The translations under genes and the position numbers were made by a program. A stretch of 64,000 nt of DNA, from positions 62,001 to 126,000 of the forward strand of contig JASWJB010000008.1 in NCBI GenBank assembly GCA_032433595.1. The letters are read 5' to 3'. Each line of letters opens with the position of its first letter. The first letter of the stretch is position 1. This DNA comes from Conoideocrella luteorostrata. Its lineage: Eukaryota > Ascomycota > Sordariomycetes > Hypocreales > Clavicipitaceae. A model generated the notes under the pieces. That model had not been told where the DNA came from. It did no database searches and was given only the letters and a program-made list of their open reading frames with translations. Shown one piece after another: positions 46,561 to 57,422 of this stretch.

Positions 46561-47711
46561 CTTGCCGGGCTCTTCGCGTATCGGTTTTAATTGAGAGGCG
46601 GCTTTGCGTGATCCTAGCAGATATGGAACGATGTGCGCAATCCGGAACGGGGTGAGATGGTCCTGGTCAACTTCGAAGAGGGCCATGCTGTCTTTTTATA
46701 TTCTATATTTCTGCATACAGGAGATATCATGGGCACGATATGTGCGATTCAAAAATGCGAGAACCATATCTGGAGAGGTTCAGTCCACGCCGTCACTTTG
46801 AATCTCTCGAATGTGAGGTCTTCACGGTTGCCAAGTGAGCACAGTGAATCGAAGCGCGGAGTACTTTACATGCATGTACCCGTTGAACTCCGTACGCCGC
46901 AGCCAGACCAGACATCTGCAGGGACCCACACCAACAGAACGTGTCATCCTGTCAACAGCTGCGTGTCTCACGAAAGCGAAACTCGTCAACACCAGCCTCC
47001 TCGACAAGCATCGCTGCCCAGACGCAGAGCTGGCGGCGGTGACGACCAGAACACTGATCCCAACCAGTCCATTTCTTGGTTCCAGAGGCCTGCTCCGTTG
47101 TCCGAGTCTGTCATTCGTTTGAAGGCCCTGCATATTGCGCCCTGTCCTCACAACCCAGAGACCCCCTCCCCCACCTGGCAATCAACCAGACTGGAACCCA
47201 ACCGCGTTTTTGTTAGCACATTGAAATGCGGCCGCGTTCGTGGACTCGACTACTCAATCTAATTTGATATCGAACCCACTCGTTCCGACAACCTAACCAA
47301 CGCCTAACGACCTGTCCACTCTTCAACTTTCTTCATTGTCTCCAAGATCGCATCGTCTCAGCTCGCGTGCTCCTGTTTAGCACTCCTAGACAAAAAGCGC
47401 AATATTGGTTCAATCTTATTTCTCTCCATTCCTCACCAATATGCCCTAAACGACCCCGACACGACACATCAGACGCCATCGCCGACATTTGGCAGGAGCC
47501 TCCTGCTTTGTCTTTTGTCGCCTGTCTTTTTTCCTCTGCCACCTCGCGGGACCGTAAACTCGCTCCTTGCGCTTTGTCACGTTTCAACGGCTGGTCTGGT
47601 CTCCTTGCCTCCAGACCATGGTGATGGTAGTCACGCTTTCCCACTGCCAGCATCTTGACCAGACGACGACAACCCGGGCTTCTAATTGTGTCCCGGCGTC
47701 GCCGATAGCTG
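46561..47711. other. Upstream region of the coiled-coil gene
   Basis: A palindrome copy (~46886) and a C/T-rich leader from ~47260 to the next start. A 209-codon plus-strand frame (46633..47262) is judged to be chance. Confidence 0.5.
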
Positions 47712-50349
47712 GTGATGGCTTCACGATCTCGAATCTCGACGCCGGACCTGGTACTACATTCACGCGATCGCCGACAAGAAAATGAGTCGTCCGCTCTGCA
47801 CTGCTGCTGCGGTAGCAGCGAGTGTATGTTATTGCGTCGGAACTCGTCTATTCTCGAGTCCGTCGAGAAGGACGTGCACCAGGCTGCGCAACTCGGTCAG
47901 GTACGCCACCAATCCCTGAGCTTTGTCTTAAACCTGCCTCTTTTCTTATGCCTCGCAACTCCTTCCTTATTTCCACTCTTCTATAAATACCATATAGCCT
48001 ACACACAACGCGCCCTTGGCAGGTTCCGCCGCCTCATAGCTGGTGTCTTCCTGCGCTCGGCAGACCTTCCTATTTATTTGCATTCCAATGTTAGCGTCCC
48101 AATGTCACCTGCCGCTCGCGGACTGACAAAACAATATGACCAAACTGTACTGCTTTGTTATATGTTTACGAACGATGGGACCACCTTTTGATCATGTCTT
48201 TGGATCTTTTCCTCACCCTCCGCGAGCCCCTTCTTTGAGTGTGGTCTTCTTCATAGTTGCAACATCCACCATGGGCAGGCCACTAACACTTGCTTCCTAG
48301 GCGCTACTGGCAAGACATGAAGCATATATGGCAGATGCGGAACGAGAACGTGTTGAATTCAGTACTCGCATAGAGCGTTTAGAAATGGACAAACAAGAAC
48401 TCGAAGTCGAAAATGCTAGCAAAATTGAGGAGAACCGAAGTCTGCTAGAACAACTCGAAGCTCTGAATTACACCCTCTGCGATTCTGATGTCAAAATCAA
48501 GACTCTCGAGTCTAGCTTGCTCTCCTCGCAACAAGCGGTTCGTCGCCTGGAGGCAGCTGCCAGCCGGGCTGCTGACGCCGAACGTCATCTTGCTGTCTTG
48601 GAGGAAGAGCAACACCAACTTCACAATGAGCTTCGTGCCTCGAAAGATGATGCTCGAACTCATGTCCAACGTTTTAAGGAAGCGCAACGTGGAATCATGG
48701 ATATGCAAGACCAGCTAGAGCGCATCGAAGAAGAAACCCGCCAGGAGCGTGAACGTCATGCTGAGACTGTTGGAAGAATGGAACGTCAGCGCGAAATTGA
48801 GAAACAGCTCGACACTGCTGCTGGGCGGCTTAAGGGAGCTGCAGCCACCAAATCCCTGCGAGACCATAAGCAGGGTAGTAAGATTGTCGGACATTTCGTA
48901 CGGGATCTGTTGCAAGACAACGCCAACTTGCAGCTCGGCATTGCGGAACTACGAGAAATGCTAATGAACTCCAACGACGAAATCCAAGCCTTAAGAGATC
49001 AACTCATGCACCACCAACCATTGCCAAACGAATCCACAAGTGCTGCATCGACGCTCAGGGCAGAGCTAGAGCCGATGCTTGATGGACCGTCACTTTCTCA
49101 AGAGTTGCACATCCACCATCACTACCATGTAACGCCCAAACAAGAACACCGAAAACCCAAGAAGAAGCGGCAAGGACTTCTCCCTGGGACCTTTACACCT
49201 CCAATCATTTCGACACCCTCATCGCCAAGAAGTTCGGGTCAGTGGGGACTCACGTCTTCTCCAACCGCCCCTGCCCTATTGTGTCGCGTGTCCGAAGAAG
49301 AGACGACGCCGACATTGTCGAAGCCTAGACCGACTTGGGATATCAGCTCTCAACCAGCCTCCGAGTTCTCATCATCCGTTCCAAGCTCCCCACAGACGCA
49401 ACAGCACCGAGTCTTTGACTCCTGTTATAATGATTCCGATCCCCTAAACTCTCCCACGACAAGTTTTGATCCTTTATCTCCAACTTGGCGTGCCGCTCAT
49501 TCCAAGAGACCATCTGCCTCCTCATCCCATAGCTTCCAGTCGCTAGCCATGTCTCTTTTGGATCATGTGCCGGACACGCCACCTGGAGGAGATCAAATCA
49601 GTCATCATCCGAGCTACACGGAAGGTACCATTGAGGAGGAAGATGAAGACGAACTGTCCTTGCCTCCACTGATGCAAGCGCCGGGACTCACAGTTGAACA
49701 CGCTACACCGACCGAAGAATCGTCTGCAGCTGGAGACTCAGACTATCGAGACAAAATGATGCCCAGACGTCGCTTACAACGCGTCTCTTCACAAGAATCT
49801 ATCATGTCACTGACCGGAGGCCTCGATATCCATACTTTGAAATCAAGGCCCAGTCAGCTGTCTTTGCGGCCGCTTGGTGGAGCAGATGCTGTCGTTGTCA
49901 CAGGAGTCATTGCGCGCCCAACGTTATCACGACCCTTGGCTAAACGCAGCGATGCAGCATTACGCGAGAACTTTGCCGGATTCCAAACTCCGCGGTCCGT
50001 GTCAAATCCTGCGAGTGCACGCCTATCCTCCAGCCCTGCACCGTCCCAAAGCGCGTCTGCAACTTTAGGCAAACTGGTTGGATGGCGTCCTTGGGGAGGA
50101 GGCTTGTCTGCTGGCACGAACAGTACCTCTCCTAACCAACCTGCGGATACAGTCAGTCGGCATGAGAAGGACAAGGAGAGAGACAAGGACAAAGACAAAG
50201 ACCTGCACAGAGTGCCCGGGATTAATCAGCCTGGGGCAATACCTGGGTTCCAGCAGTACTGGTCGTCACAAAAGCGCAAGGGTGCCCCAGCACAAGTCAC
50301 AACCAAGACAATTGACCGGGATGCGCTAAAGGAAGTCTTGTGGGAGTAG
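47712..50349 (+). CDS. Conserved fungal coiled-coil protein
   Basis: Exons 47712..47900 and 48301..50349 encode 745 residues across an unusually long 400-bp intron (GTACGC, branch-like CACTAACAC, TTCCTAG, phase 0). The N-terminus is Ser/Arg-rich (SRSRISTPDL) with a CCCGSSEC cluster; then ~230 residues of heptad coiled coil from ALLARHEAYMADAERERVEF to NSNDEIQALRDQLMHHQ. The block KIVGHFVRDLLQDNANLQLG looks strongly conserved. A His-rich patch (LHIHHHYHV) and a long disordered Ser/Pro-rich tail follow, with an acidic run EEEDEDEL. I recall this architecture from other ascomycetes as an uncharacterised cytoskeletal/morphogenesis-type protein, but no function can be assigned. The start could also be the second Met (47715). 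Confidence 0.85.
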
Positions 50350-51647
50350 TAATGATGTCACTTGATGGAGTTTTGAGTATTGGGAGCATTGGCATACATA
50401 TTTCAGCTTTTTGATTGAACTGCACAGCGTTTGGGTTCTGGGTAAACCTGGAAATTGGGGGAGACAATTCGTGGTACACAGGCGATGATTGGTTCTGCGC
50501 ACGGAGAACTGACCCTGCTTCATTTTATGGCGTTTCCCTGTTTTGCCTCTGAAGATTGATATTGCTAGATTTGTTGGAGCATACAAAGCTGGCATTGCTT
50601 TATCGGCGACTTAGATACCCTTGGCCAAACGAAGGTCGTATTTATTTGTACGAATTTTTCTTGTTTCTCTTGTTGAATTTGAGCGTTCACAGGGACAGTC
50701 TGTCATAATTTCATATCATCCATCTACGGAACGTTCTGATTCTATGTAGTTGATACCCTGGAAATAGTAGTAAATTGATTCTAAGATGACCATTCATTCG
50801 TAGATTTCTATTATAATCGCGAGAGAATGCTGGATACATCACCAAATTTCCTAGCAACAATATGCCTGAAGTTCGGGTCTCGGGGATCGTCCTTGATTGT
50901 TTATGTGGGAAGTACGTTAATAAATCGTCCCCGTTTTCTATCAGGCCAACAACCATTTTTTAAAGTATGGCGGCGGTGTGCATGCTTTCGGTTAGGACAA
51001 TGATCTGACCGACCACACAATTGGCTATATCCGTGACTCGCCGGAATCCAAATGATCAAGGGCCACGCAAGCTTGCTGTAGTAGAACCGGCGCGGAATGC
51101 GCACTTCCAATATGACCAACAGGTTCTAACCGGCATACGTGCCGGACATATCTTGGACGAACAGTTAATTGTGATTTATGCAGAGCGGCTATTTGTTCTA
51201 CAAAAGACCACAATGGTAGATTAGGGTTTGATTGACGAGAAGTGATATTCGATCATCATATCTAGCTAATGACACCTCACTTTAATGAAGATCGTTCCTC
51301 TCTTAACCCAGTCATAAAAATTTCCAAATAGAACAAGGGAATCTGCGCGAACAAGCTATTCAAACCTGGCACCCACCTATAAACTCATTGCTGACAACTC
51401 ATTCCACACTACATGTCTTGCATAAAACCTCGATTTAGTCTTTAGTCCTGGCACAGTTGTGCGTGACGGTACTGAGTTTCAGCTTCAAAGCTTGCTATGG
51501 CATTGCGAAAAGCAGTAAAGAGAGACTCGCTAACACGAATTTGACGATTAGCAGCGGGCTTATCTGCTTGATGGTCTGCCAGCAGTGCAGGAGCTGGGGG
51601 AGAAGGTCGCTCATGGTGTCGGCCATGTATTTGCCCAGCCTGCCGAG
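50350..51647. other. Spacer between coiled-coil and HsbA-like genes
   Basis: 1.3 kb, A/T-rich, the 3' flanks of two convergent genes. No gene or repeat recognised. Confidence 0.5.
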
Positions 51648-53216
51648 TTATCTGGTGATGGTGGACATCTCTGCGCTTGAGGAATTGCAGTCTTTCATGT
51701 TCGTGGAGGGCTTCATCGTGGCGACATTCTTGAGGGCGGCAACAAAGTCGGCATGAAATCGCTTCGTCTTGCCATGCTTTCCGGGCTTAATAAGGCCACC
51801 AAGGAGACCTCCGGTTGAACCGTCGCTGGCGCCGCCCTGAGCGCTGGCCATCTCAGCAGGTTTGGAAGCAGGCTTGGTAGACTTGGGCGATTTGCTTCCG
51901 ACAACACTCTCGATATTGGAAGCCGTAGTGTTGGATTCTAACGCCGAGGCAGCACTACCCTGAGAAGTAACCTCGGGACTTCGTCTCAGCAATCCCTTCT
52001 TAGTACCCTTAGCAGCACCAGTGGCTCTAGAAACAGGCCCAGTGGCTCTAGAGACAGGCCCAGTGGCTCTAGAAACAGGCCTAGTAGCTCTAGAAATAGG
52101 CTTAGTAGCCCTAGAAACAAGCCTAGTAGCCCTAGAAACAGGCCTAGTAGCTTTAGAAACAGGCTTAGTAGCTCTAGAAACAGGCCCAGTGGCAGTCTTG
52201 GAACCCAAAGCAGAGGTGATGTCCCCAGCGGCTCCTGTGGGATTGTTCAGACTACGCACATAGATGCCATTGGCAACTTTGACAGCGCCGCCAGTCAGAG
52301 AATCGCTGGGCAGAGTAGTAGGGAGAGAATTAGGAAGCCCGCTGGTGATAGTGTGAGAAGGGCTTTTCTTGACGGATGTCACCACGCTACTAGCCATGGC
52401 GTAACGGGCGACACGGCTGCTAGTAGGCTGGCCACGCTTGTCTCTAGCCTTGGCACTGTCCGAAGCAGTTTGCTGAAGGTCATTGCCAATCCTCGCGAGG
52501 CCACTGGCAAGAGAAGAGTCACCCCCAGGAAGGATTGCGCTTAATTTGCTGACTCTGCTATCAAGAGCTTTGTCAAGGCTTTTCAGATCTTTCTCACCCT
52601 GATCCTTGCAGGAAGGAGCGGTCTTGAAGACCTCGGCAGCAAACTTATCAACTATGCCTCCGAAGACTTTGAGGACAGAAGCCAAAGGCACCGTGTCCTT
52701 GTTTGTGGACAATATGCTGTCCTTTGTGCTGATCGTTTTCAAGAGACTCTCCTGCTCCTTGGTAAACTTGACCCAGCGTCAGCATCCGTACACGAACTAC
52801 AGGAGTACGTATCGGTGGAGGAAGGAACTTACGCTGGAGAACGACTTGCAAATGTCTGACTGCTCGCTCTCTTTGAAGTCGGATTTTGAGGCGTCGGGCG
52901 ATAGTTTATCGGCGTTGTCCAGAGTCATTTGAACAATCTCCTCGAAATTGTTGGTTACTTTCTGTATCGGCCTTCCGTTAGCGCTCTTATGAATATTCAC
53001 GTATTCCATTGCCTGGAGGAAGCGGCTGCAAGACCGCACAGCACTTACAGGCAGATCGTCTTTAATGTTATCTGATTTGAGACCCTCGGCAATATCACCA
53101 GTCTTGGATGACAGGTCGGTGATATCGTCGATTGCCTTGGTAACATCTTTGGAGGAGAGGGTTGCCGCCGCGTGCGTGGCTGAGAGAGCAACAGTTGCTA
53201 GAGGTAAGAACTTCAT
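51648..53216 (-). CDS. Secreted HsbA-like protein with SRAT-type heptapeptide repeats
   Basis: Exons 53216..53049, 52961..52833 and 52766..51648 encode 471 residues; all introns are phase 0, two with GTAAGT donors. The signal peptide is MKFLPLATVALSATHAAA. Residues ~20-165 are a helical domain resembling hydrophobic surface-binding protein A (ITDLSSKTGDIAEGL, TNNFEEIVQMTLDNADKL, a conserved DICKSFSS Cys, VLKVFGGIVDKFAAEV, a second Cys in APSCKDQGEKDL). The C-terminal half is Ser/Thr/Ala-rich and contains eight 7-residue units of the type T[KRG]PVSRA (nt 52023..52190), then KKGLLRR and a Lys-rich tail. HsbA proteins bind hydrophobic surfaces and recruit hydrolases; the repeats may act as a wall-spanning or adhesive stalk (inference). 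A TATA-like sequence lies near 53350..53372. Confidence 0.8.
52023..52190 (-). repeat. 21-bp coding repeat, eight units
   Basis: Tandem 21-bp units encoding T[KRG]PVSRA with small changes (one L, one I, one K). On the opposite strand this repeat yields a spurious open frame. Confidence 0.95.
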
Positions 53217-55268
53217 AGTCGCGGCTAGTCAAGATGTCTAGTGCCGGAATTACAACCTCTGGAATGTCTCCACCTGCGTATAATCGAACCTGGAAAGCAC
53301 CTGTATAGAAAGATCTGAGCTGAGTGGACATTTCACAAAGACCAGAGCGGGTGATGCGTCTTATAAATAAAGTGCCATAAAGACATAGATACAACCTAGG
53401 CCTAGCTAGTACTCGACAGCCTCATCATATCTCCTGGAACATTCGCTGACGATCAACGGCACTTTGCTTGCGTCGAGTCTCCCTGCATCGAGTGGATTGC
53501 AAATCCGGATGAAACGGAGAGTGACCTATGACGATGTCACTCCACCAGCTCCCCAGCCCGATCAGGCACCGGAGCAGTACTCTGAGGTGAATCATCTCAG
53601 GACTAGGGAAGGCAGCTGCTTCTCTCTTGGATGACACAGTAATAGGAGGCAGTGGAATGCGGGAAGTTGAGACGTAGGCGTGAATGAGGGTAATTATGCC
53701 AGAGTCTGTGGCAGCGCAGATGGCAACGGTGCATGCACTATCGCCCGGAAAATAAAGGATGGAATGATCTTTCATCCACTTGAACAGCTCGCAGTAGTTC
53801 TTGGGGAGCTCACTGTCCAATCGGGAGGCGCCAAGGGTGGGAAGCGGCTATCCCATTCCCTCAATGTCTCAGCTTTTCCCACTGATGGAATGGTCTTTTC
53901 TCAACCGTAATGCACATGACTGATATGCAAGCGAGCGGCTTGCCAGCAGTCAACGGAATTGAATGGCGCCAGGGATGCGCAAGATACCGTAAATAGAAGA
54001 AAAGTCTTTGATATCCTTGCTCATGGCGGTCTCCGTCATAGACAAAAGCCACAAAAGTCCTCGACATGCGCGGGAGAAAATACCATTTGATAGAATAAAT
54101 GAGTGGGTGGCTGGGGAACTTGAATGGGGAGCTGTTATTCCGCATCATGCCAGCTTGTGGTCAAAGGAGTTTCCATTCTTCTATTGATGCAGCCGTGCAG
54201 TAACTAGCGCCTACTTGCCGTCTCGGTCGGGAGCGTATGTAGCATCGGTTGGAGAACTTTAACACCAGCTCTTGATGACATCGCACAGCACTTACAGTAG
54301 TGAGATATGCAAATCAACCCATTTGCACAAAGAAAAAAAGCAAGTGCCAAGTTTGTGAAGTGTGTTTCGTGCCGGAACAGCTTGGAGCGCAGGTTCATGC
54401 TCTGGTGAAGACCAGAAATAAGGTCAATATGTTAATATAGCCTTTGCTGAGGTAATGCCGACGAACGTTTCCAGTCACGCAAAGATCAAGGCCGAAACCC
54501 AAAGCCTGACTTATAGTAGCGAATAATGAATGGTCTTGTGAAGAACCTGATAAAACTGACCGTAATGGATGGGGCAATGATGTTCGGTTGATAGACGACT
54601 CGAGTTCCCAAGCTAGTCCAGATTGTCTCATACGTCGCAAAACTAGGGGAGCCTGGAAGTCATGATTCATACGTAAATCGTAGCTTGGAAGAAGAAGCCG
54701 ACGATGATAATGGGGCGTAATAAAGAGGAAGCGAAACCAAATACGGGGAGACGTGTAAATAGGAAGAGTGACGAAATGCATTATGGCCAGACGACAATTT
54801 GAGGGGCAGGCGATACTATGGAGCGGATGGTGATCATTCTGCGTACTCTCATGTGACAAGCAACTGCGAAGAGCCCCTGAGGTTTATGTCAAAAAGATAC
54901 TTGAGAGCCTATCCCACAGCTATCAACATGGAGCCTACGTAGAAGGAGTGAAAGTCATACAAGGGGCAGGAGATGCTTATTGAAGAAGGCCGGAGGAAAA
55001 TCGTCTGCGCAAGCTGCTTTATGCCACTTGGCATATGAAGAGACCTAGTATGGGCATAGCCCCGGGATCAAGAAATAAGAAGATAGGTCACACATGCCGT
55101 GGAAGGAACAACAGCGAAATTGGATAATGAAAATCCATTGAAAACCTTATTGGTCCGCTTGCAGCAGGAGTTGAATATTAAAGGCTGTTCACAAATTGTA
55201 ACGATAAAGCCGTGCAAGACCTGTAATCATTCATTCTTTTCTTAGACATTGTCGTCATTTTCAACCTT
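53217..55268. other. Intergenic stretch with one hypothetical coding region
   Basis: Contains the upstream region of the HsbA-like gene, a candidate minus-strand gene (53425..54148) and otherwise no recognised element. Confidence 0.45.
53425..54148 (-). CDS. Possible two-exon gene of unknown function
   Basis: The downstream piece from ~53853 to 53425 reads PLPTLGASRLDSELPKNYCE, KWMKDHSILYFPGDSACTVA, GIITLIHAYVSTSRIPLPP and on to a TGA. Its codons favour C/G in third position like the surrounding genes, and it is preceded by a GGGATAG acceptor. An upstream piece (SRTFVAFVYDGDRHEQGYQR, AHPWRHSIPLTAGKPLACIS) lies in 53920..54148, but the donor between them is ambiguous (GTCATG or GTGCAT near 53915-53921). 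No family was recognised. Chance is possible. Confidence 0.28.
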
Positions 55269-57422
55269 TTAAAAAACTTCCATCATGAAGTGATACGTGA
55301 TTTTAGTCCCGTCCTTGCGACCCCTAATCGAAAGCTCTTTGCACTTATCAGCCAAAATCTCTCCCACCATGGGGTTACCGCAGTAAAAAACAGCTACTCT
55401 CGAAGTGGAACCATCATTTTCTCGAATTTCATTTTTCTTCCTATGCCACAGGCAAAACTCACGCATTTCCTCGTAATGCTCATCTAAAATCCTGTCAAAG
55501 TCTGGACGTCCAAAATGGGTAGGGTTAAGTAGGCCAGTCAAAGGCGAGACAGAATGCTTCAATGTGCGATGGATTTCGAGAAGCCAACGGTAGACATGAA
55601 CGACAATGTCATTTTGCTTGGCTGTCACATGTGTAGTGAGGCGGATGTCAAGATGAGGATTTTTTTCGTGCTCACGGTGCCACATTTGACTTAGGTATAC
55701 GTCGTTGAGAAGATCGGAATGCCAGAGAAGGTAGTTGCGGTCACGGACCATCCAGTGAAAGTCGACTCGACGGTAATCATCTGTAAAGTCGAGTGACGCT
55801 CTGAGGCGCTGGTTGCGGGGAGCAGCACATTGAGCATCGATGGCAATGTTGTCTTTTGGCGCGCCGTCAGGTGTTGACTCCCCACCGCTCCTCGATATGG
55901 TCTCACCCCTTGTCAAACCACCGCCAGGAACCGTGCGATTCCGACCAGGACCACCGTGGTTCCCATCGTCTTTGTACTGCAGATCAGCCAGAATACCTGA
56001 GAATGGTGTGACGCCAATGCCTGCCCCGATGATGACCGTATGGTTGAAGTCGTAGAAGCGCTGTGCAGGCGCACCAAAAGGACCATTCACACCGATGTCG
56101 ATGGTGGTGGATTCACCCGATTCGCCAGCCAAATCACGTAGTTTACATGTCCAGTTACCATCTGTCTTGATGTGAACCATGATCTCATTGCCTCTACAAA
56201 GTGATACGGTGAAGGGGTGCCATTGGAAAAGACCGATTTTGGGGACTTGTAAAAATATATACTGACCGGCCTGGTAAGTCCACACTCGTTGTGTTGGAAT
56301 TGTCGTTGTTATCTCGACGGTGTCATCGTCCAAAATCGTCAAGGAGGCCTTGAGGCGATGAAAGCCGAGAAGTACACGCGTTATGCGTTCAACCAGGACT
56401 AGCAGAGTAGGAAACGCAAGGAAATACCCGAACATTGGCCATTGCAGCAGCCCAGCTGTCCCATGGGCCATCATGAGACCAATGATGGGGAACATGAGTA
56501 AATGGCCAAGCTGAAAGACCTCGTAATTCCACCTCCGGACTTGAGGAATGCTGAGCAAAGACAGGATATAAAGCAGACCAAGCGCCGCTATCCCAGTGAA
56601 GCCAGGTAAAGACCGAATATAGTCAATATAGCTGCCGCGGACATTGCCCGGTCCAAGTAGTTCTGCGACAGCAATTTTATTGTTGGAGTTGCTGCCGTGG
56701 ACAAACGACCCCGTTAGGTGGCCAAGGGCATGCAACGTTGCGAGTAATATCGCAACAGAGGAGATGGCGATGTGAAAAGCTTGAGAATGATCCCAGTTGA
56801 AGAACCTCGAGATAAAGTAGGACCGTCGTAGCGCCGTCGAAAAATATCGCGACATACTGATTATGACAAAGAAGAAGGTCGGATATAATGCGCCAGCACA
56901 TGTTTTAGCCATGACTACGCCCCAGCCAAAAGCAGCACGATATTTCGGCGTCGTCTGATATTTGACTAGCTGCCAGATAGCAAAAGCTAACTGCATACCC
57001 ACGACAAGGCACAAAAAACAAATCTCAGGACCATGAACAGCCCAATAGGCGCGAATCTTTCGCCATCCCGGCAAACGTTTGAAGTAGCTCTTCTCTTGCG
57101 CCTCTTCTTTTTTGGACTGTTGTAACGACGGTATTTTCCAGCTGCGAACAAGGTTCCTAAACTCATCCCGAGGTATGCGCTGGGCATCGGAGCCCATCAT
57201 TGTGCGTATGAATTGATGCCGGGCGAGCGTGGCATCCGCTTCGTGTGCCGCCTGTCCATGCTTGCGAGCACGGTGCGCATGTGTTTTAAAATTGAGCTCG
57301 TCGTAAGCCTGATCAAGCTTCTGCTCGATTTCATGGTAGTCGATATAACCATCGTTGTTGTGGTCCACGGCGTTGACAAAGCGACTGACTTCATCGTCGT
57401 TGAGATACTGGACATTGTCCAT
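55269..57422 (-). CDS. NADPH oxidase with EF-hand (NoxC type)
   Basis: Intronless, 717 residues. One canonical EF-hand loop lies at residues 20-31 (D-H-N-N-D-G-Y-I-D-Y-H-E), indicating Ca2+ control. Next come ferric-reductase-type membrane helices carrying the haem-ligand histidines (WDHSQAFHIAISSVAILLAT, LHALGHLTG, VFQLGHLLMFPI, MMAHG), then the FAD-binding HPFTVS motif, the NADPH-binding GAGIGVTPFSGIL, and a C-terminal NAD site CGNPMVG ending in EVF. The product is superoxide made across the plasma or an internal membrane. The EF-hand in place of a plain NoxA/NoxB N-terminus marks the NoxC group, which is present in only some ascomycetes. The start at 57422 opens directly before the EF-hand; a longer N-terminus was not found. 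Confidence 0.94.
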   Translation of the reverse strand: MDNVQYLNDDEVSRFVNAVDHNNDGYIDYHEIEQKLDQAYDELNFKTHAHRARKHGQAAHEADATLARHQFIRTMMGSDAQRIPRDEFRNLVRSWKIPSLQQSKKEEAQEKSYFKRLPGWRKIRAYWAVHGPEICFLCLVVGMQLAFAIWQLVKYQTTPKYRAAFGWGVVMAKTCAGALYPTFFFVIISMSRYFSTALRRSYFISRFFNWDHSQAFHIAISSVAILLATLHALGHLTGSFVHGSNSNNKIAVAELLGPGNVRGSYIDYIRSLPGFTGIAALGLLYILSLLSIPQVRRWNYEVFQLGHLLMFPIIGLMMAHGTAGLLQWPMFGYFLAFPTLLVLVERITRVLLGFHRLKASLTILDDDTVEITTTIPTQRVWTYQAGQYIFLQVPKIGLFQWHPFTVSLCRGNEIMVHIKTDGNWTCKLRDLAGESGESTTIDIGVNGPFGAPAQRFYDFNHTVIIGAGIGVTPFSGILADLQYKDDGNHGGPGRNRTVPGGGLTRGETISRSGGESTPDGAPKDNIAIDAQCAAPRNQRLRASLDFTDDYRRVDFHWMVRDRNYLLWHSDLLNDVYLSQMWHREHEKNPHLDIRLTTHVTAKQNDIVVHVYRWLLEIHRTLKHSVSPLTGLLNPTHFGRPDFDRILDEHYEEMREFCLWHRKKNEIRENDGSTSRVAVFYCGNPMVGEILADKCKELSIRGRKDGTKITYHFMMEVF

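Noticed and set aside
46633..47262. 209-codon plus-strand open frame
   Set aside because: Composition is low in hydrophobic core residues and rich in His, Pro, Arg and Ser; no domain; it lies in the promoter/leader of the coiled-coil gene.
52021..52263. Plus-strand ALETGPV-type repeat frame
   Set aside because: Antisense of the 21-bp repeats in the HsbA-like gene.
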